Part shown: one piece after another, positions 20,803-33,404 of the stretch
How positions within the stretch are numbered: position 1 is the first letter of the stretch
Layout: each line of letters starts with the position of its first letter
Origin: Marthasterias glacialis
Lineage: Eukaryota; Echinodermata; Asteroidea; Forcipulatida; Asteriidae
Direction: 5' to 3'
Assembly (NCBI GenBank): GCA_911728455.2
Contig: OU452222.1
Span: 13,743,201-13,807,200 of the forward strand
Length of the DNA: 64,000 nt
Translations under genes and position numbers: made by a program
Notes under the pieces: generated by a model
The model's input: only the letters and a program-made list of their open reading frames with translations
Told to the model about the DNA's origin: nothing
Database searches by the model: none

Positions 20803-23462
20803 CTCCCTGTGAGAAATTTTAATTTTTGACCCCTTTTGAAAAGTGCTTTTCATGGAATCAGTGGATGCGGGCGGCTCTTCCGAGACGTGTCCAACAAACT
20901 AGAGGTCCCAACTCGCGTTATTTCGGGAGCTAGCCAGCTTTTTCGGCCATCTTGATGACGTCAGAGTTGACCTAAATATTGCTATTTGCCCAAATATTAC
21001 GAATTAACCCCTTCCCCGCACACAAACCCTCTTCAGTGATATCTACTCTATCAATTTCTATCATAAAATCGCATAAAAAATTTTTGACCAAAATTGCGAG
21101 TGCTCACAGGGAGCTCCCTGTGAGAATTTTCAATTTTTGACCCCTTTTGAAAAGTGGTTTTCATGGAATCAGTGGATGCGGGCGGCTCTCCGGAGACGTG
21201 TCCAACAAACTAGAGGTCCCAACTCGCGTTATTTCGGGAGCTAGCGAGCTTTTCCGGCCATCTTGGTGACGTCAGAGTTGACCTAAATATTGCTATTTGC
21301 CCAAATATTGCGAATTGACCCCTTCCCCACACACAAACCCTCTTCAGTGATATCTACTCTATCATTTTCTATCATAAAATCGTATAAAAAAATTTTGACC
21401 AAAATGGCGGGTGCTCACAGGGAGCTCCCTGTGAGAAATTTTCAATTTTTGACCCCTTTTGAAAAGTGGTTTTCATGGAATCAGTGGATGCGGGCGGCTC
21501 TCCGGAGACGTGTCCAACAAACTAGAGGTCCCAACTCGCGTTATTTCGGGAGCTAGCGAGCTTTTCCGGCCATCTTGGTGACGTCAGAGTTGACCTAAAT
21601 ATTGCTATTTGCCCAAATATTGCGAATTGACCCCTTCCCCACACACAAACCCTCTTCAGTGATATCTACTCTATCATTTTCTATCATAAAATCGCATAAA
21701 AAATTTTTGACCAAAATGGCGGGTGCTCACAGGGAGCTCCCTGTGAGAAATTTTCAATTTTTGACCCCTTTTGAAAAGTGGTTTTCATGGAATCAGTGGA
21801 TGCGGGCGGCTCTCCGGAGACGTGTCCAACAAACTAGAGGTCCCAACTCGCGTTATTTCGGGAGCTAGCGAGCTTTTCCGGCCATCTTGGTGACGTCAGA
21901 GTTGACCTAAATATTGCTATTTGCCCAAATATTGCGAATTGACCCCTTCCCCACACACAAACCCTCTTCAGTGATATCTACTCTATCATTTTCTATCATA
22001 AAATCGCATAAACAATTTTTGACCAAAATGGCGGGTGCTCACAGGGAGCTCCCTGTGAGAAATTTTCAATTTTTGACCCCTTTTGAAAAGTGGTTTTCAT
22101 GGAATCAGTGGATGCGGGCGGCTCTCCGGAGACGTGTCCAACAAACTAGAGGTCCCAACTCGCGTTATTTCGGGAGCTAGCGAGCTTTTCCGGCCATCTT
22201 GGTGACGTCAGAGTTGACCTAAATATTGCTATTTGCCCAAATATTGCGAATTGACCCCTTCCCCACACACAAACCCTCTTCAGTGATATCTACTCTATCA
22301 TTTTCTATCAGAAAATCGCATCAAAAATTTTTGACCAAAATGGCGGGTGCTCACAGGGAGCTCCCTGTGAGAAATTTTCAATTTTTGACCCCTTTTGAAA
22401 AGTGGTTTTCATGGAATCAGTGGATGCGGGCGGCTCTCCGGAGACGTGTCCAACAAACTAGAGGTCCCAACTCGCGTTATTTCGGGAGCTAGCGAGCTTT
22501 TCCGGCCATCTTGGTGACGTCAGAGTTGACCTAAATATTGCTATTTGCCCAAATATTGCGAATTGACCCCTTCCCCACACACAAACCCTCTTCAGTGATA
22601 TCTACTCTATCATTTTCTATCATAAAATCGCATAAAAAATTTTTGACCAAAATGGCGGGTGCTCACAGGGAGCTCCCTGTGAGAAATTTTCAATTTTTGA
22701 CCCCTTTTGAAAAGTGGTTTTCATGGAATCAGTGGATGCGGGCGGCTCTCCGGAGACGTGTCCAACAAACTAGAGGTCCCAACTCGCGTTATTTCGGGAG
22801 CTAGCGAGCTTTTCCGGCCATCTTGGTGACGTCAGAGTTGACCTAAATATTGCTATTTGCCCAAATATTGCGAATTGACCCCTTCCCCACACACAAACCC
22901 TCTTCAGTGATATCTACTCTATCATTTTCTATCATAAAATCGCATAAAAAATTTTTGACCAAAATGGCGGGTGCTCACAGGGAGCTCCCTGTGAGAAATT
23001 TTCAATTTTTGACCCCTTTTGAAAAGTGGTTTTCATGGAATCAGTGGATGCGGGCGGCTCTCCGGAGACGTGTCCAACAAACTAGAGGTCCCAACTCGCG
23101 TTATTTCGGGAGCTAGCGAGCTTTTCCGGCCATCTTGGTGACGTCAGAGTTGACCTAAATATTGCTATTTGCCCAAATATTGCGAATTGACCCCTTCCCC
23201 ACACACAAACCCTCTTCAGTGATATCTACTCTATCATTTTCTATCATAAAATCGCATAAAATTTTTTTGACCAAAATGGCGGGTGCTCACAGAGAGCTCC
23301 CTGTGAGAAATTTTCAATCTTTGACCCCTTTTGAAAAGTGGTTTTCATGGAATCAGTGGATGCGGGCGGCTCTCCGGAGACGTGTCCAACAAACTAGAGG
23401 TCCCAACTCGCGTTATTTCGGGAGCTAGCGAGCTTTTCCGGCCATCTTGGTGACGTCAGAGT

Positions 23463-23774
23463 TGACCTAAATATTGCTATTTGCCCAAATATTGCGAATT
23501 GACCCCTTCCCCACACACAAACCCTCTTCAGTGATATCTACTCTATCATTTTCTATCATAAAATCGCATAAAAATTTTTTGACCAAAATGGCGGGTGCTC
23601 ACAGGGAGAAATTTTCAATTTTTGACCCCTTTTGAAAAGTGGTTTTCATGGAATCAGTGGATGCGGGCGGCTCTCCGGAGACGTGTCCAACAAACTAGAG
23701 GTCCCAACTCGCGTTATTTCGGGAGCTAGCGAGCTTTTCCGGCCATCTTGGTGACGTCAGAGTTGACCTAAATA
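23463..23774 (+). repeat. 301-bp satellite variant missing one palindrome arm
   Basis: At about 23603 the sequence goes from CTCACAGGGAG straight to AAATTTTC, lacking the 11 bases CTCCCTGTGAG. The same deletion is at about 25465, 27014, 28253 and 31370. GAG occurs at both deletion ends, so slippage across the hairpin explains it. Two of the five (about 25524 and 27073) also share GATGCCGGCGG and GCTAGTGAGC, so these derive from one event copied by amplification. Confidence 0.9.
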
Positions 23775-24821
23775 TTGCTATTTGCCCAAGTATTGCGAAT
23801 TGACCCCTTCCCCACACACAAACCCTCTTCAGTGATATCTACTCTATCATTTTCTATCATAAAATCGCATAAAAATTTTTTGACCAAAATGGCGGGTGCT
23901 CACAGGGAGCTCCCTGTGAGAAATTTTCAATTTTTGACCCCTTTTGAAAAGTGGTTTTCATGGAATCAGTGGATGCGGGCGGCTCTCCGGAGACGTGTCC
24001 AACAAACTAGAGGTCCCAACTCGCGTTATTTCGGGAGCTAGCGAGCTTTTCCGGCCATCTTGGTGACGTCAGAGTTGACCTAAATATTGCTATTTGCCCA
24101 AGTATTGCGAATTGACCCCTTCCCCACACACAAACCCTCTTCAGTGATATCTACTCTATCATTTTCTATCATAAAATCGCATAAAATTTTTTTGACCAAA
24201 ATGGCGGGTGCTCACAGGGAGCTCCCTGTGAGAAATTTTCAATTTTTGACCCCTTTTGAAAAGTGGTTTTCATGGAATCAGTGGATGCGGGCGGCTCTCC
24301 GGAGACGTGTCCAACAAACTAGAGGTCCCAACTCGCGTTATTTCGGGAGCTAGCGAGCTTTTCCGGCCATCTTGGTGACGTCAGAGTTGACCTAAATATT
24401 GCTATTTGCCCAAATATTGCGAATTGACCCCTTCCCCACACACAAACCCTCTTCAGTGATATCTACTCTATCATTTTCTATCATAAAATCGCATAAAAAA
24501 TTTTTGACCAAAATGGCGGGTGCTCACAGGGAGCTCCCTGTGAGAAATTTTCAATTTTTGACCCCTTTTGAAAAGTGGTTTTCATGGAATCAGTGGATGC
24601 GGGCGGCTCTCCAGAGACGTGTCCAACAAACTAGAGGTCCCAACTCGCGTTATTTCGGGAGCTAGCGAGCTTTTCCGGCCATCTTGGTGACGTCAGAGTT
24701 GACCTAAATATTGCTATTTGCCCAAATATTGCGAATTGACCCCTTCCCCACACACAAACCCTCTTCAGTGATATCTACTCTATCATTTTCTATCATAAAA
24801 TCGCATAAAAAATTTTTGACC

Positions 24822-24832
24822 AAAATGGCGGG
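24822..24832 (-). promoter_or_regulatory. YY1-like motif 1 in the satellite unit (representative)
   Basis: AAAATGGCGGG resembles the YY1 core AANATGGCGG. It is conserved in nearly all units, with GTGGG or AGCGG variants in a few. It is also an ATG in a favourable initiation context. Similarity only; binding is not shown. Confidence 0.35.
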
Positions 24833-24834
24833 TG

Positions 24835-24856
24835 CTCACAGGGAGCTCCCTGTGAG
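24835..24856. repeat. 22-bp perfect palindrome in the satellite unit
   Basis: CTCACAGGGAG is followed without spacer by its exact reverse complement CTCCCTGTGAG. It is present in almost every unit; exceptions are units with GTTCACAGG or CCCTTTGAG substitutions and five units missing the second arm. It could form a spacer-less hairpin. Confidence 0.95.
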
Positions 24857-24988
24857 AAATTTTCAATTTTTGACCCCTTTTGAAAAGTGGTTTTCATGGA
24901 ATCAGTGGATGCGGGCGGCTCTCCGGAGACGTGTCCAACAAACTAGAGGTCCCAACTCGCGTTATTTCGGGAGCTAGCGAGCTTTTCC

Positions 24989-24999
24989 GGCCATCTTGG
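24989..24999 (+). promoter_or_regulatory. YY1-like motif 2 in the satellite unit (representative)
   Basis: GGCCATCTTGG contains CCATCTT, the reverse-strand YY1 core, directly 5' of the CRE octamer. It is conserved across units apart from CCATCATGG in two. Confidence 0.35.
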
Positions 25000-25007
25000 T
25001 GACGTCA
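25000..25007. promoter_or_regulatory. CRE-type octamer TGACGTCA in the satellite unit (representative)
   Basis: A perfect consensus CREB/ATF site occurs once per 312-bp unit. I saw no unit in which it is changed, including units altered next to it (CATGGTGACGTCAGAGTTGATC). Whether it is bound is unknown. Confidence 0.5.
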
Positions 25008-25323
25008 GAGTTGACCTAAATATTGCTATTTGCCCAAATATTGCGAATTGACCCCTTCCCCACACACAAACCCTCTTCAGTGATATCTACTCTATCATTT
25101 TCTATCATAAAATCGCATAAAAAATTTTTGACCAAAATGGCGGGTGCTCACAGGGAGCTCCCTGTGAGAAATTTTCAATTTTTGACCCCTTTTGAAAAGT
25201 GGTTTTCATGGAATCAGTGGATGCGGGCGGCTCTCCGGAGACGTGTCCAACAAACTAGAGGTCCCAACTCGCGTTATTTCGGGAGCTAGCGAGCTTTTCC
25301 GGCCATCTTGGTGACGTCAGAGT

Positions 25324-26872
25324 TGACCTAAATATTGCTATTTGCCCAAATATTGCGAATTGACCCCTTCCCCACACACAAACCCTCTTCAGTGATATCT
25401 ACTCTATCATTTTCTATCATAAAATCGCATAAAATTTTTTTGACCAAAATGGCGGGTGCTCACAGGGAGAAATTTTCAATTTTTGACCCCTTTTGAAAAG
25501 TGGTTTTCATGGAATCAGTGGATGCCGGCGGCTCTCCGGAGACGTGTCCAACAAACTAGAGGTCCCAACTCGCGTTATTTCGGGAGCTAGTGAGCTTTTC
25601 CGGCCATCTTGGTGACGTCAGAGTTGACCTAAATATTGCTATTTGCCCAAATATTGCGAATTGACCCCTTCCCCACACACAAACCCTCTTCAGTGATATC
25701 TACTCTATCATTTTCTATCATAAAATCGCATAAAAATTTTTTGACCAAAATGGCGGGTGCTCACAGGGAGCTCCCTGTGAGAAATTTTCAATTTTTGACC
25801 CCTTTTGAAAAGTGGTTTTCATGGAATCAGTGGATGCGGGCGGCTCTCCGGAGACGTGTCCAACAAACTAGAGGTCCCAACTCGCGTTATTTCGGGAGCT
25901 AGCGAGCTTTTCCGGCCATCTTGGTGACGTCAGAGTTGACCTAAATATTGCTATTTGCCCAAATATTGCGAATTGACCCCTTCCCCACACACAAACCCTC
26001 TTCAGTGATATCTACTCTATCATTTTCTATCATAAAATCGCATTAAATTTTTTTGACCAAAATGGCGGGTGCTCACAGGGAGCTCCCTGTGAGAAATTTT
26101 CAATTTTTGACCCCTTTTGAAAAGTGGTTTTCATGGAATCAGTGGATGCGGGCGGCTCTCCGGAGACGTGTCCAACAAACTAGAGGTCCCAACTCGCGTT
26201 ATTTCGGGAGCTAGCGAGCTTTTCCGGCCATCTTGGTGACGTCAGAGTTGACCTAAATATTGCTATTTGCCCAAATATTGCGAATTGACCCCTTCCCCAC
26301 ACACAAACCCTCTTCAGTGATATCTACTCTATCATTTTCTATCATAAAATCGCATAAAAAATTTTTGACCAAAATGGCGGGTGCTCACAGGGAGCTCCCT
26401 GTGAGAAATTTTCAATTTTTGACCCCTTTTGAAAAGTGGTTTTCATGGAATCAGTGGATGCGGGCGGCTCTCCGGAGACGTGTCCAACAAACTAGAGGTC
26501 CCAACTCGCGTTATTTCGGGAGCTAGCGAGCTTTTCCGGCCATCTTGGTGACGTCAGAGTTGACCTAAATATTGCTATTTGCCCAAATATTGCGAATTGA
26601 CCCCTTCCCCACACACAAACCCTCTTCAGTGATATCTACTCTATCATTTTCTATCATAAAATCGCATAAAAAATTTTTGACCAAAATGGCGGGTGCTCAC
26701 AGGGAGCTCCCTGTGAGAAATTTTCAATTTTTGACCCCTTTTGAAAAGTGGTTTTCATGGAATCAGTGGATGCGGGCGGCTCTCCGGAGACGTGTCCAAC
26801 AAACTAGAGGTCCCAACTCGCGTTATTTCGGGAGCTAGCGAGCTTTTCCGGCCATCTTGGTGACGTCAGAGT
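25324..26872 (+). repeat. 1549-bp higher-order repeat of the satellite, copy 1
   Basis: Five units: a 301-bp unit with GATGCCGGCGG and GCTAGTGAGC, a standard unit, a CGCATTAAATTT unit, then two standard units. The same ordered set recurs at 26873-28421 in part (301-bp unit, standard, CATTAAA unit, standard). Confidence 0.7.
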
Positions 26873-27184
26873 TGACCTAAATATTGCTATTTGCCCAAAT
26901 ATTGCGAATTGACCCCTTCCCCACACACAAACCCTCTTCAGTGATATCTACTCTATCATTTTCTATCATAAAATCGCATAAAATTTTTTTGACCAAAATG
27001 GCGGGTGCTCACAGGGAGAAATTTTCAATTTTTGACCCCTTTTGAAAAGTGGTTTTCATGGAATCAGTGGATGCCGGCGGCTCTCCGGAGACGTGTCCAA
27101 CAAACTAGAGGTCCCAACTCGCGTTATTTCGGGAGCTAGTGAGCTTTTCCGGCCATCTTGGTGACGTCAGAGTTGACCTAAATA

Positions 27185-30100
27185 TTGCTATTTGCCCAAA
27201 TATTGCGAATTGACCCCTTCCCCACACACAAACCCTCTTCAGTGATATCTACTCTATCATTTTCTATCATAAAATCGCATAAAAATTTTTTGACCAAAAT
27301 GGCGGGTGCTCACAGGGAGCTCCCTGTGAGAAATTTTCAATTTTTGACCCCTTTTGAAAAGTGGTTTTCATGGAATCAGTGGATGCGGGCGGCTCTCCGG
27401 AGACGTGTCCAACAAACTAGAGGTCCCAACTCGCGTTATTTCGGGAGCTAGCGAGCTTTTCCGGCCATCTTGGTGACGTCAGAGTTGACCTAAATATTGC
27501 TATTTGCCCAAATATTGCGAATTGACCCCTTCCCCACACACAAACCCTCTTCAGTGATATCTACTCTATCATTTTCTATCATAAAATCGCATTAAATTTT
27601 TTTGACCAAAATGGCGGGTGCTCACAGGGAGCTCCCTGTGAGAAATTTTCAATTTTTGACCCCTTTTGAAAAGTGGTTTTCATGGAATCAGTGGATGCGG
27701 GCGGCTCTCCGGAGACGTGTCCAACAAACTAGAGGTCCCAACTCGCGTTATTTCGGGAGCTAGCGAGCTTTTCCGGCCATCTTGGTGACGTCAGAGTTGA
27801 CCTAAATATTGCTATTTGCCCAAATATTGCGAATTGACCCCTTCCCCACACACAAACCCTCTTCAGTGATATCTACTCTATCATTTTCTATCATAAAATC
27901 GCATAAAAAATTTTTGACCAAAATGGCGGGTGCTCACAGGGAGCTCCCTGTGAGAAATTTTCAATTTTTGACCCCTTTTGAAAAGTGGTTTTCATGGAAT
28001 CAGTGGATGCGGGCGGCTCTCCGGAGACGTGTCCAACAAACTAGAGGTCCCAACTCGCGTTATTTCGGGAGCTAGCGAGCTTTTCCGGCCATCTTGGTGA
28101 CGTCAGAGTTGACCTAAATATTGCTATTTGCCCAAATATTGCGAATTGACCCCTTCCCCACACACAAACCCTCTTCAGTGATATCTACTCTATCATTTTC
28201 TATCATAAAATCGCATAAAAATTTTTTGACCAAAATGGCGGGTGCTCACAGGGAGAAATTTTCAATTTTTGACCCCTTTTGAAAAGTGGTTTTCATGGAA
28301 TCAGTGGATGCGGGCGGCTCTCCGGAGACGTGTCCAACAAACTAGAGGTCCCAACTCGCGTTATTTCGGGAGCTAGCGAGCTTTTCCGGCCATCTTGGTG
28401 ACGTCAGAGTTGACCTAAATATTGCTATTTGCCCAAATATTGCGAATTGACCCCTTCCCCACACACAAACCCTCTTCAGTGATATCTACTCTATCATTTT
28501 CTATCATAAAATCGCATAAAAATTTTTTGACCAAAATGGCGGGTGCTCACAGGGAGCTCCCTGTGAGAAATTTTCAATTTTTGACCCCTTTTGAAAAGTG
28601 GTTTTCATGGAATCAGTGGATGCGGGCGGCTCTCCGGAGACGTGTCCAACAAACTAAAGGTCCCAACTCGCGTTATTTCGGGAGCTAGCGAGCTTTTCCG
28701 GCCATCTTGGTGACGTCAGAGTTGACCTAAATATTGCTATTTGCCCAAATATTGCGAATTGACCCCTTCCCCACACACAAACCCTCTTCAGTTATATCTA
28801 CTCTATCATTTTCTATCATAAAATCGCATAAAATTTTTTTGACCAAAATGGCGGGTGCTCACAGGGAGCTCCCTGTGAGAAATTTTCAATTTTTGACCCC
28901 TTTTGAAAAGTGGTTTTAATGGAATCAGTGGATGCGGGCGGCTCTCCGGAGACGTGTCCAACAAACTAGAGGTCCCAACTCGCGTTATTTCGGGAGCTAG
29001 CGAGCTTTTCCGGCCATCTTGGTGACGTCAGAGTTGACCTAAATATTGCTATTTGCCCAAATATTGCGAATTGACCCCTTCCCCACACACAAACCCTCTT
29101 CAGTGATATCTACTCTATCATTTTCTATCATAAAATCGCATAAAAAATTTTTGACCAAAATGGCGGGTGCTCACAGGGAGCTCCCTGTGAGAAATTTTCA
29201 ATTTTTGACCCCTTTTGAAAAGTGGTTTTCATGGAATCAGTGGATGCGGGCGGCTCTCCGGAGACGTGTCCAACAAACTAGAGGTCCCAACTCGCGTTAT
29301 TTCGGGAGCTAGCGAGCTTTTCCGGCCATCTTGGTGACGTCAGAGTTGACCTAAATATTGCTATTTGCCCAAATATTGCGAATTGACCCCTTCCCCACAC
29401 ACAAACCCTCTTCAGTGATATCTACTCTATCATTTTCTATCATAAAATCGCATAAAAATTTTTTGACCAAAATGGCGGGTGCTCACAGGGAGCTCCCTGT
29501 GAGAAATTTTCAATTTTTGACCCCTTTTGAAAAGTGGTTTTCATGGAATCAGTGGATGCGGGCGGCTCTCCGGAGACGTGTCCAACAAACTAGAGGTCCC
29601 AACTCGCGTTATTTCGGGAGCTAGCGAGCTTTTCCGGCCATCTTGGTGACGTCAGAGTTGACCTAAATATTGCTATTTGCCCAAATATTGCGAATTGACC
29701 CCTTCCCCACACACAAACCCTCTTCAGTGATATCTACTCTATCATTTTCTATCATAAAATCGCATAAAAAATTTTTGACCAAAATGGCGGGTGCTCACAG
29801 GGAGCTCCCTGTGAGAAATTTTCAATTTTTGACCCCTTTTGAAAAGTGGTTTTCATGGAATCAGTGGATGCGGGCGGCTCTCCGGAGACGTGTCCAACAA
29901 ACTAGAGGTCCCAACTCGCGTTATTTCGGGAGCTAGCGAGCTTTTCCGGCCATCTTGGTGACGTCAGAGTTGACCTAAATATTGCTATTTGCCCAAATAT
30001 TGCGAATTGACCCCTTCCCCACACACAAACCCTCTTCAGTGATATCTACTCTATCATTTTCTATCATAAAATCGCATAAAAAATTTTTCGACCAAAATGG

Positions 30101-30294
30101 CGGGTGCTCACAGGGAGCTCCCTGTGAGAAATTTTCAATTTTTGACCCCTTTTGAAATGTGGTTTTCATGGAATCAGTGGATGCGGGCGGCTCTCCGGAG
30201 ACGTGTCCAACAAACTAGAGGTCCCAACTCGCGTTATTTCGGGAGCTAGTGAGCTTTTCCGGCCATCTTGGTGACGTCAGAGTTGACCTAAATA
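27185..30294 (+). repeat. ~3110-bp satellite block, copy 1 of a segmental duplication
   Basis: Ten consecutive units repeat in the same order at 30295-33404. Shared private markers at identical offsets are CATTAAA, the 301-bp unit, ACTAAAGGTCCC (28657/31767), CAGTTATATC (28791/31901), GTTTTAATGG (28914/32024) and the 313-bp TTTTTCGACC unit with GAAATGTGG (30087/33197). Confidence 0.85.
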
Positions 30295-33200
30295 TTGCTA
30301 TTTGCCCAAATATTGCGAATTGACCCCTTCCCCACACACAAACCCTCTTCAGTGATATCTACTCTATCATTTTCTATCATAAAATCGCATAAAAATTTTT
30401 TGACCAAAATGGCGGGTGCTCACAGGGAGCTCCCTGTGAGAAATTTTCAATTTTTGACCCCTTTTGAAAAGTGGTTTTCATGGAATCAGTGGATGCGGGC
30501 GGCTCTCCGGAGACGTGTCCAACAAACTAGAGGTCCCAACTCGCGTTATTTCGGGAGCTAGCGAGCTTTTCCGGCCATCTTGGTGACGTCAGAGTTGACC
30601 TAAATATTGCTATTTGCCCAAATATTGCGAATTGACCCCTTCCCCACACACAAACCCTCTTCAGTGATATCTACTCTATCATTTTCTATCATAAAATCGC
30701 ATTAAATTTTTTTGACCAAAATGGCGGGTGCTCACAGGGAGCTCCCTGTGAGAAATTTTCAATTTTTGACCCCTTTTGAAAAGTGGTTTTCATGGAATCA
30801 GTGGATGCGGGCGGCTCTCCGGAGACGTGTCCAACAAACTAGAGGTCCCAACTCGCGTTATTTCGGGAGCTAGCGAGCTTTTCCGGCCATCTTGGTGACG
30901 TCAGAGTTGACCTAAATATTGCTATTTGCCCAAATATTGCGAATTGACCCCTTCCCCACACACAAACCCTCTTCAGTGATATCTACTCTATCATTTTCTA
31001 TCATAAAATCGCATAAAAATTTTTTGACCAAAATGGCGGGTGCTCACAGGGAGCTCCCTGTGAGAAATTTTCAATTTTTGACCCCTTTTGAAAAGTGGTT
31101 TTCATGGAATCAGTGGATGCGGGCGGCTCTCCGGAGACGTGTCCAACAAACTAGAGGTCCCAACTCGCGTTATTTCGGGAGCTAGCGAGCTTTTCCGGCC
31201 ATCTTGGTGACGTCAGAGTTGACCTAAATATTGCTATTTGCCCAAATATTGCGAATTGACCCCTTCCCCACACACAAACCCTCTTCAGTGATATCTACTC
31301 TATCATTTTCTATCATAAAATCGCATAAAAATTTTTTGACCAAAATGGCGGGTGCTCACAGGGAGAAATTTTCAATTTTTGACCCCTTTTGAAAAGTGGT
31401 TTTCATGGAATCAGTGGATGCGGGCGGCTCTCCGGAGACGTGTCCAACAAACTAGAGGTCCCAACTCGCGTTATTTCGGGAGCTAGCGAGCTTTTCCGGC
31501 CATCTTGGTGACGTCAGAGTTGACCTAAATATTGCTATTTGCCCAAATATTGCGAATTGACCCCTTCCCCACACACAAACCCTCTTCAGTGATATCTACT
31601 CTATCATTTTCTATCATAAAATCGCATAAAAATTTTTTGACCAAAATGGCGGGTGCTCACAGGGAGCTCCCTGTGAGAAATTTTCAATTTTTGACCCCTT
31701 TTGAAAAGTGGTTTTCATGGAATCAGTGGATGCGGGCGGCTCTCCGGAGACGTGTCCAACAAACTAAAGGTCCCAACTCGCGTTATTTCGGGAGCTAGCG
31801 AGCTTTTCCGGCCATCTTGGTGACGTCAGAGTTGACCTAAATATTGCTATTTGCCCAAATATTGCGAATTGACCCCTTCCCCACACACAAACCCTCTTCA
31901 GTTATATCTACTCTATCATTTTCTATCATAAAATCGCATAAAATTTTTTTGACCAAAATGGCGGGTGCTCACAGGGAGCTCCCTGTGAGAAATTTTCAAT
32001 TTTTGACCCCTTTTGAAAAGTGGTTTTAATGGAATCAGTGGATGCGGGCGGCTCTCCGGAGACGTGTCCAACAAACTAGAGGTCCCAACTCGCGTTATTT
32101 CGGGAGCTAGCGAGCTTTTCCGGCCATCTTGGTGACGTCAGAGTTGACCTAAATATTGCTATTTGCCCAAATATTGCGAATTGACCCCTTCCCCACACAC
32201 AAACCCTCTTCAGTGATATCTACTCTATCATTTTCTATCATAAAATCGCATAAAAAATTTTTGACCAAAATGGCGGGTGCTCACAGGGAGCTCCCTGTGA
32301 GAAATTTTCAATTTTTGACCCCTTTTGAAAAGTGGTTTTCATGGAATCAGTGGATGCGGGCGGCTCTCCGGAGACGTGTCCAACAAACTAGAGGTCCCAA
32401 CTCGCGTTATTTCGGGAGCTAGCGAGCTTTTCCGGCCATCTTGGTGACGTCAGAGTTGACCTAAATATTGCTATTTGCCCAAATATTGCGAATTGACCCC
32501 TTCCCCACACACAAACCCTCTTCAGTGATATCTACTCTATCATTTTCTATCATAAAATCGCATAAAAATTTTTTGACCAAAATGGCGGGTGCTCACAGGG
32601 AGCTCCCTGTGAGAAATTTTCAATTTTTGACCCCTTTTGAAAAGTGGTTTTCATGGAATCAGTGGATGCGGGCGGCTCTCCGGAGACGTGTCCAACAAAC
32701 TAGAGGTCCCAACTCGCGTTATTTCGGGAGCTAGCGAGCTTTTCCGGCCATCTTGGTGACGTCAGAGTTGACCTAAATATTGCTATTTGCCCAAATATTG
32801 CGAATTGACCCCTTCCCCACACACAAACCCTCTTCAGTGATATCTACTCTATCATTTTCTATCATAAAATCGCATAAAAAATTTTTGACCAAAATGGCGG
32901 GTGCTCACAGGGAGCTCCCTGTGAGAAATTTTCAATTTTTGACCCCTTTTGAAAAGTGGTTTTCATGGAATCAGTGGATGCGGGCGGCTCTCCGGAGACG
33001 TGTCCAACAAACTAGAGGTCCCAACTCGCGTTATTTCGGGAGCTAGCGAGCTTTTCCGGCCATCTTGGTGACGTCAGAGTTGACCTAAATATTGCTATTT
33101 GCCCAAATATTGCGAATTGACCCCTTCCCCACACACAAACCCTCTTCAGTGATATCTACTCTATCATTTTCTATCATAAAATCGCATAAAAAATTTTTCG

Positions 33201-33404
33201 ACCAAAATGGCGGGTGCTCACAGGGAGCTCCCTGTGAGAAATTTTCAATTTTTGACCCCTTTTGAAATGTGGTTTTCATGGAATCAGTGGATGCGGGCGG
33301 CTCTCCGGAGACGTGTCCAACAAACTAAAGGTCCCAACTCGCGTTATTTCGGGAGCTAGCGAGCTTTTCCGGCCATCTTGGTGACGTCAGAGTTGACCTA
33401 AATA
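30295..33404 (+). repeat. ~3110-bp satellite block, copy 2 of a segmental duplication
   Basis: Direct duplicate of 27185-30294. The last unit departs from copy 1: its first half has the CGACC and GAAATGTGG marks, while its second half has ACTAAAGG, the mark of a different unit type. This indicates an exchange within that unit. Confidence 0.85.

Larger units (their letters stand above)
24711..25022 (+). repeat. Representative 312-bp satellite unit
   Basis: Written from TTGCTATTTGCCC. In order it holds a pyrimidine-rich CTCTTCAGTGATATCTACTC, an A/T run, AAAATGGCGGG (24822-24832), a 22-bp perfect palindrome (24835-24856), TTTTTGACCCC, GATGCGGGCGGCTCTCC, the TTATTTCGGGAGCTAG stretch, CCGGCCATCTTGG and TGACGTCA. 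The part from TTTTTGACC to TTCCGGCC is collinear with the degenerate array at 6611-11760. Confidence 0.95.
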
